This document shows, one piece after another, positions 62,274-64,000 of a stretch of 64,000 nucleotides of DNA. The translations under genes and the position numbers were made by a program. The stretch is taken from positions 1 to 64,000 of the forward strand of contig JACFND010000008.1 of assembly GCA_019455045.1 (NCBI GenBank). Direction: 5' to 3'. The stretch comes from Flavobacteriia bacterium. GTDB lineage: Bacteria; Bacteroidota; Bacteroidia; Flavobacteriales; Weeksellaceae. Below the pieces are notes generated by a model, which did not search any database, was not told the origin of the DNA, and saw nothing but the letters and a program-made list of their open reading frames with translations. Position 1 is the first letter of the stretch. Each line of letters begins with the position of its first letter.

Positions 62274-63287
62274 ATGAGGAAACTAATCGCAATTATTTTT
62301 GGACTTCTGATGATGTCCTGTGTAAAGGAAGTCGGAAGTCTGGCGGATTTGAAATCTGATTTTTATGAACTTCAGAACCGTTCGATTCGGATGAATGATA
62401 CTTTGAAAGTAAATTTTAATGCCTATCAGGATCGGATCGATTCGGTTTCATTGCTGCTCAACGGAAAAAGAATTCAAAACAATACGGTGCTCGATTCGCT
62501 GAATTCAACACTCGGACTGAATCAGCTCGAAATCAATGTCTATACAAACGAAGGAAGAATCAACGGAAAGACAAAACTGCCGGTTTTGAGTTCGATTCCC
62601 GAAACACCGGTCGAATTTGAAGTGATTAAAGAATATCCGCATCCGAAGGAATTGTTTACCCAGGGTTTCTTTTTTCACAACGGTCTGATTTACGAAAGCG
62701 CCGGACAGTACAAAAAATCAAAATTGGTTACTTACAGACTCGGATCGACAGATTTTGTACAGGAGAAAAGATTGGATGGCAATATTTTTGCGGAAGGCTG
62801 TGCACTGCTCAATGATAAAATTTATCAGCTGACTTATCGCGAAAGAAAAGTTTTTGTTTTTGATGCCAATTCACTTGAATTAAAACAAACCATTCAGATG
62901 CCTGCCGAACTCAGGGAAGGCTGGGGTCTGACCTCTGACGGAAAACAGCTGATCGCCAGCGACGGTTCTCAGGATTTGTATTTCTTTGATGAAAATTTGA
63001 ATTTCAAAAGACAGATTCAGGTAGTCGGAAATGTTTCGATTTATGATCAGATCAACGAATTGGAATACATCGGCGGAAAGATTTTTGCCAACGTCTGGCA
63101 GACTTCCTATCTGCTGGTCATCAATCCCGAATCGGGCAGAGTTGAAAAATATTACGATCTGAAAGAGCTCAATGAAGCAAACGGCAGCGATGATGTGCTG
63201 AACGGAATTGCATTTTATGACGGCAAACTGCTGGTGACCGGAAAACTCTGGTCAAAAATTTATGAAATCAATCTTCCAAAAAATTAA
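62274..63287 (+). CDS. Glutaminyl-peptide cyclotransferase (plant/bacterial beta-propeller type), lipoprotein
   Basis: This type of glutaminyl cyclase turns N-terminal Gln into pyroglutamate on exported proteins. In Bacteroidota many secreted proteins have Gln right after the signal cleavage site, as seen for several proteins in this window. The 337-residue protein has a lipobox ending at Cys16 (MMSC), an N-terminal extension and a five-bladed propeller with FTQGFFFHNGLIYESAGQY, FAEGCALLNDKIYQLTYRE, EGWGLTSDGKQLIASDGS and VLNGIAFYDGKLLVTGKLW, the conserved blade motifs of the family. Catalytic Glu in ESAGQY is present. Confidence 0.9.
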   Translation: MRKLIAIIFGLLMMSCVKEVGSLADLKSDFYELQNRSIRMNDTLKVNFNAYQDRIDSVSLLLNGKRIQNNTVLDSLNSTLGLNQLEINVYTNEGRINGKTKLPVLSSIPETPVEFEVIKEYPHPKELFTQGFFFHNGLIYESAGQYKKSKLVTYRLGSTDFVQEKRLDGNIFAEGCALLNDKIYQLTYRERKVFVFDANSLELKQTIQMPAELREGWGLTSDGKQLIASDGSQDLYFFDENLNFKRQIQVVGNVSIYDQINELEYIGGKIFANVWQTSYLLVINPESGRVEKYYDLKELNEANGSDDVLNGIAFYDGKLLVTGKLWSKIYEINLPKN

Positions 63288-63304
63288 ATACTAAAAATTA
63301 AATC

Positions 63305-63850
63305 ATGAAAACACTATTACCCATCTTCATCCCGATTTTGTTTTTCTGTTCTTTTCTGAACGGACAGCAAATGGTCAGTCATTCGGCAGATAACGGAAAT
63401 TTTAAATTTAAACTGCCGGCCGGCTGTGAAGTCAGAGATCAGGAACTTCTTGATTTGATGAATGAACACAATCCGTTCATCCAATTTATAGCGATTTGCA
63501 CCATTGATTCAAACAAAGGGATTGCTATTGCAGTCAGCAAATATACAAACGATTCAAAAGTCAGTATAGACGAAGCTTATCAGCTTTCTGTGGAAACCGT
63601 GGGCGGTCAGAATCTCGGTCTTGAAGATGCATACAAACTGATTGATCACAAGGTTTATCAGAAAAACGGAAAGACACTGAGATATAAGATCTCCGAGATA
63701 TTTGAAGGCATCAATTCGATCATGTTTTATTTTATGAAAAATGATTTTAGCAATGAACTGTTTGAAGTCAAAATCACTGCAAAATCAGAAGACAGAAAAG
63801 AAGCATTGGATTACGGCGAAAAAATCGCATTGTCGGTTGGTTTTAAATGA
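63305..63850 (+). CDS. Secreted protein of unknown function
   Basis: The 181-residue protein has a signal peptide cleaved after LNG, leaving a mature Gln-Gln N-terminus, a possible substrate for the glutaminyl cyclase encoded 17 bp upstream. The mature part mixes strands and helices (NFKFKLPAGCEVRDQELLDL, KTLRYKISEIFEGINSIMFY) without a domain I recognise. It probably shares the cyclase transcript. Confidence 0.65.
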   Translation: MKTLLPIFIPILFFCSFLNGQQMVSHSADNGNFKFKLPAGCEVRDQELLDLMNEHNPFIQFIAICTIDSNKGIAIAVSKYTNDSKVSIDEAYQLSVETVGGQNLGLEDAYKLIDHKVYQKNGKTLRYKISEIFEGINSIMFYFMKNDFSNELFEVKITAKSEDRKEALDYGEKIALSVGFK

Positions 63851-63872
63851 TTTGAAAAATTACAAAACACAA

Positions 63873-63906
63873 AAAAACCGATGCGCTATTCAGTACATCG
63901 GTTTTT
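63873..63906. terminator. Bidirectional terminator at the right end
   Basis: An 11-bp stem (63873-63883 with 63896-63906), a 12-nt loop and A/T runs on both sides serve the secreted-protein gene on the plus strand and the partial gene on the minus strand. Confidence 0.85.
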
Positions 63907-63926
63907 CAATTATATAAGGTTTTGAA

Positions 63927-64000
63927 TTATTTCAGTTCCAAAGATTTCTGTCCGATCTTCATACCGTTTTGGTACAGATCAATCTTGTAAATTCCTTTTG
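63927..64000 (-). CDS. C-terminal end of a protein running off the window, possible T9SS cargo
   Basis: The last 24 codons and a TAA stop (63927-63929) are visible on the minus strand. They read KGIYKIDLYQNGMKIGQKSL then ELK. The GxY...G...KSLELK pattern resembles the end of T9SS type A sorting domains, but the fragment is too short to be sure. Confidence 0.45.
   Translation of the reverse strand, partial: KGIYKIDLYQNGMKIGQKSLELK

Overview
The window reads as a chromosomal stretch of a member of the Bacteroidota, most likely class Flavobacteriia. Three observations support this. Genes are preceded by the phylum-specific promoter, with a -7 box TAnnTTTG and sometimes a -33 TTTG, instead of Shine-Dalgarno-led sigma-70 promoters. 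The gene set includes a type IX secretion (T9SS) cargo protein, a small protein with a PID-type C-terminal sorting signal, BshC of bacillithiol synthesis, a SprA-like outer membrane protein, DUF3347 and DUF3857 proteins, and lipid-anchored LptC and LolA-like envelope proteins. Intergenic DNA also carries the short repeats often seen in this group. No ribosomal RNA, CRISPR array, prophage or complete insertion sequence is visible.

Layout. 0-4.3 kb (-): outer membrane protein, LptC and a PpiD-type foldase. 4.4-5.2 kb: tRNA-Phe with promoter and terminator, then a gene-free, repeat-rich stretch. 5.2-7.2 kb: a helical lipoprotein and two unknown envelope proteins. 7.1-12.3 kb (-): TrhP-like U32 protein, ferredoxin and 5-formyl-THF cyclo-ligase, then a glycogen-phosphorylase-like protein and an MFS transporter. 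12.4-15.1 kb (-): a membrane pyrophosphatase fused to an OmpA-like domain. 15.5-20.5 kb: a transglutaminase-like protein, LemA, DUF2207 and a Tat-exported flavin amine oxidase lipoprotein. 20.5-23.7 kb (-): TPR histidine kinase, lipoprotein and LuxR-type regulator. 23.8-26.3 kb: anmK and glyA. 26.3-28 kb: an AbiE toxin-antitoxin pair with tandem operator-like repeats. 28-35 kb: SprA-like protein, LysM/receptor protein and BshC. 35.3-40.9 kb (+): ftsK, lolA-like, lptF/G-like and ribB operon. 41.8-47.2 kb (+): giant T9SS cargo plus PID-CTERM protein. 47.5-53.4 kb (+): dtd, two DUF3857 proteins, MazG-like and aroA. 53.4-55 kb (-): trpB2 behind a complete Trp attenuator. 55.1-58.8 kb: sodC, then an AT-rich island of orphan genes. 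58.8-64 kb: groEL/groES, ruvB, glutaminyl cyclase, a secreted unknown and the 3' end of another gene.

How the genes work together. Many genes serve the envelope: LptC and an LptF/G permease (LPS transport), a LolA-like carrier, the PpiD foldase, T9SS cargo and numerous lipoproteins. The main housekeeping themes are folate/one-carbon metabolism (MTHFS, GlyA), translation quality (Dtd, TrhP), chaperonins, chromosome segregation (FtsK) and recombination (RuvB).

The most striking regulatory feature is the leader upstream of trpB2. It has a canonical promoter, a 28-codon leader peptide with three consecutive Trp codons, mutually exclusive pause, antiterminator and terminator helices, and a U-tract. 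Other items worth attention are the pyrophosphatase-OmpA fusion, the RibB protein with a GTP-cyclohydrolase-II-like tail lacking its zinc ligands, a glucan phosphorylase homologue with Thr where the PLP lysine is expected, a catalytically dead transglutaminase paralogue next to an intact one, and two 30-bp palindromes whose differences preserve pairing.
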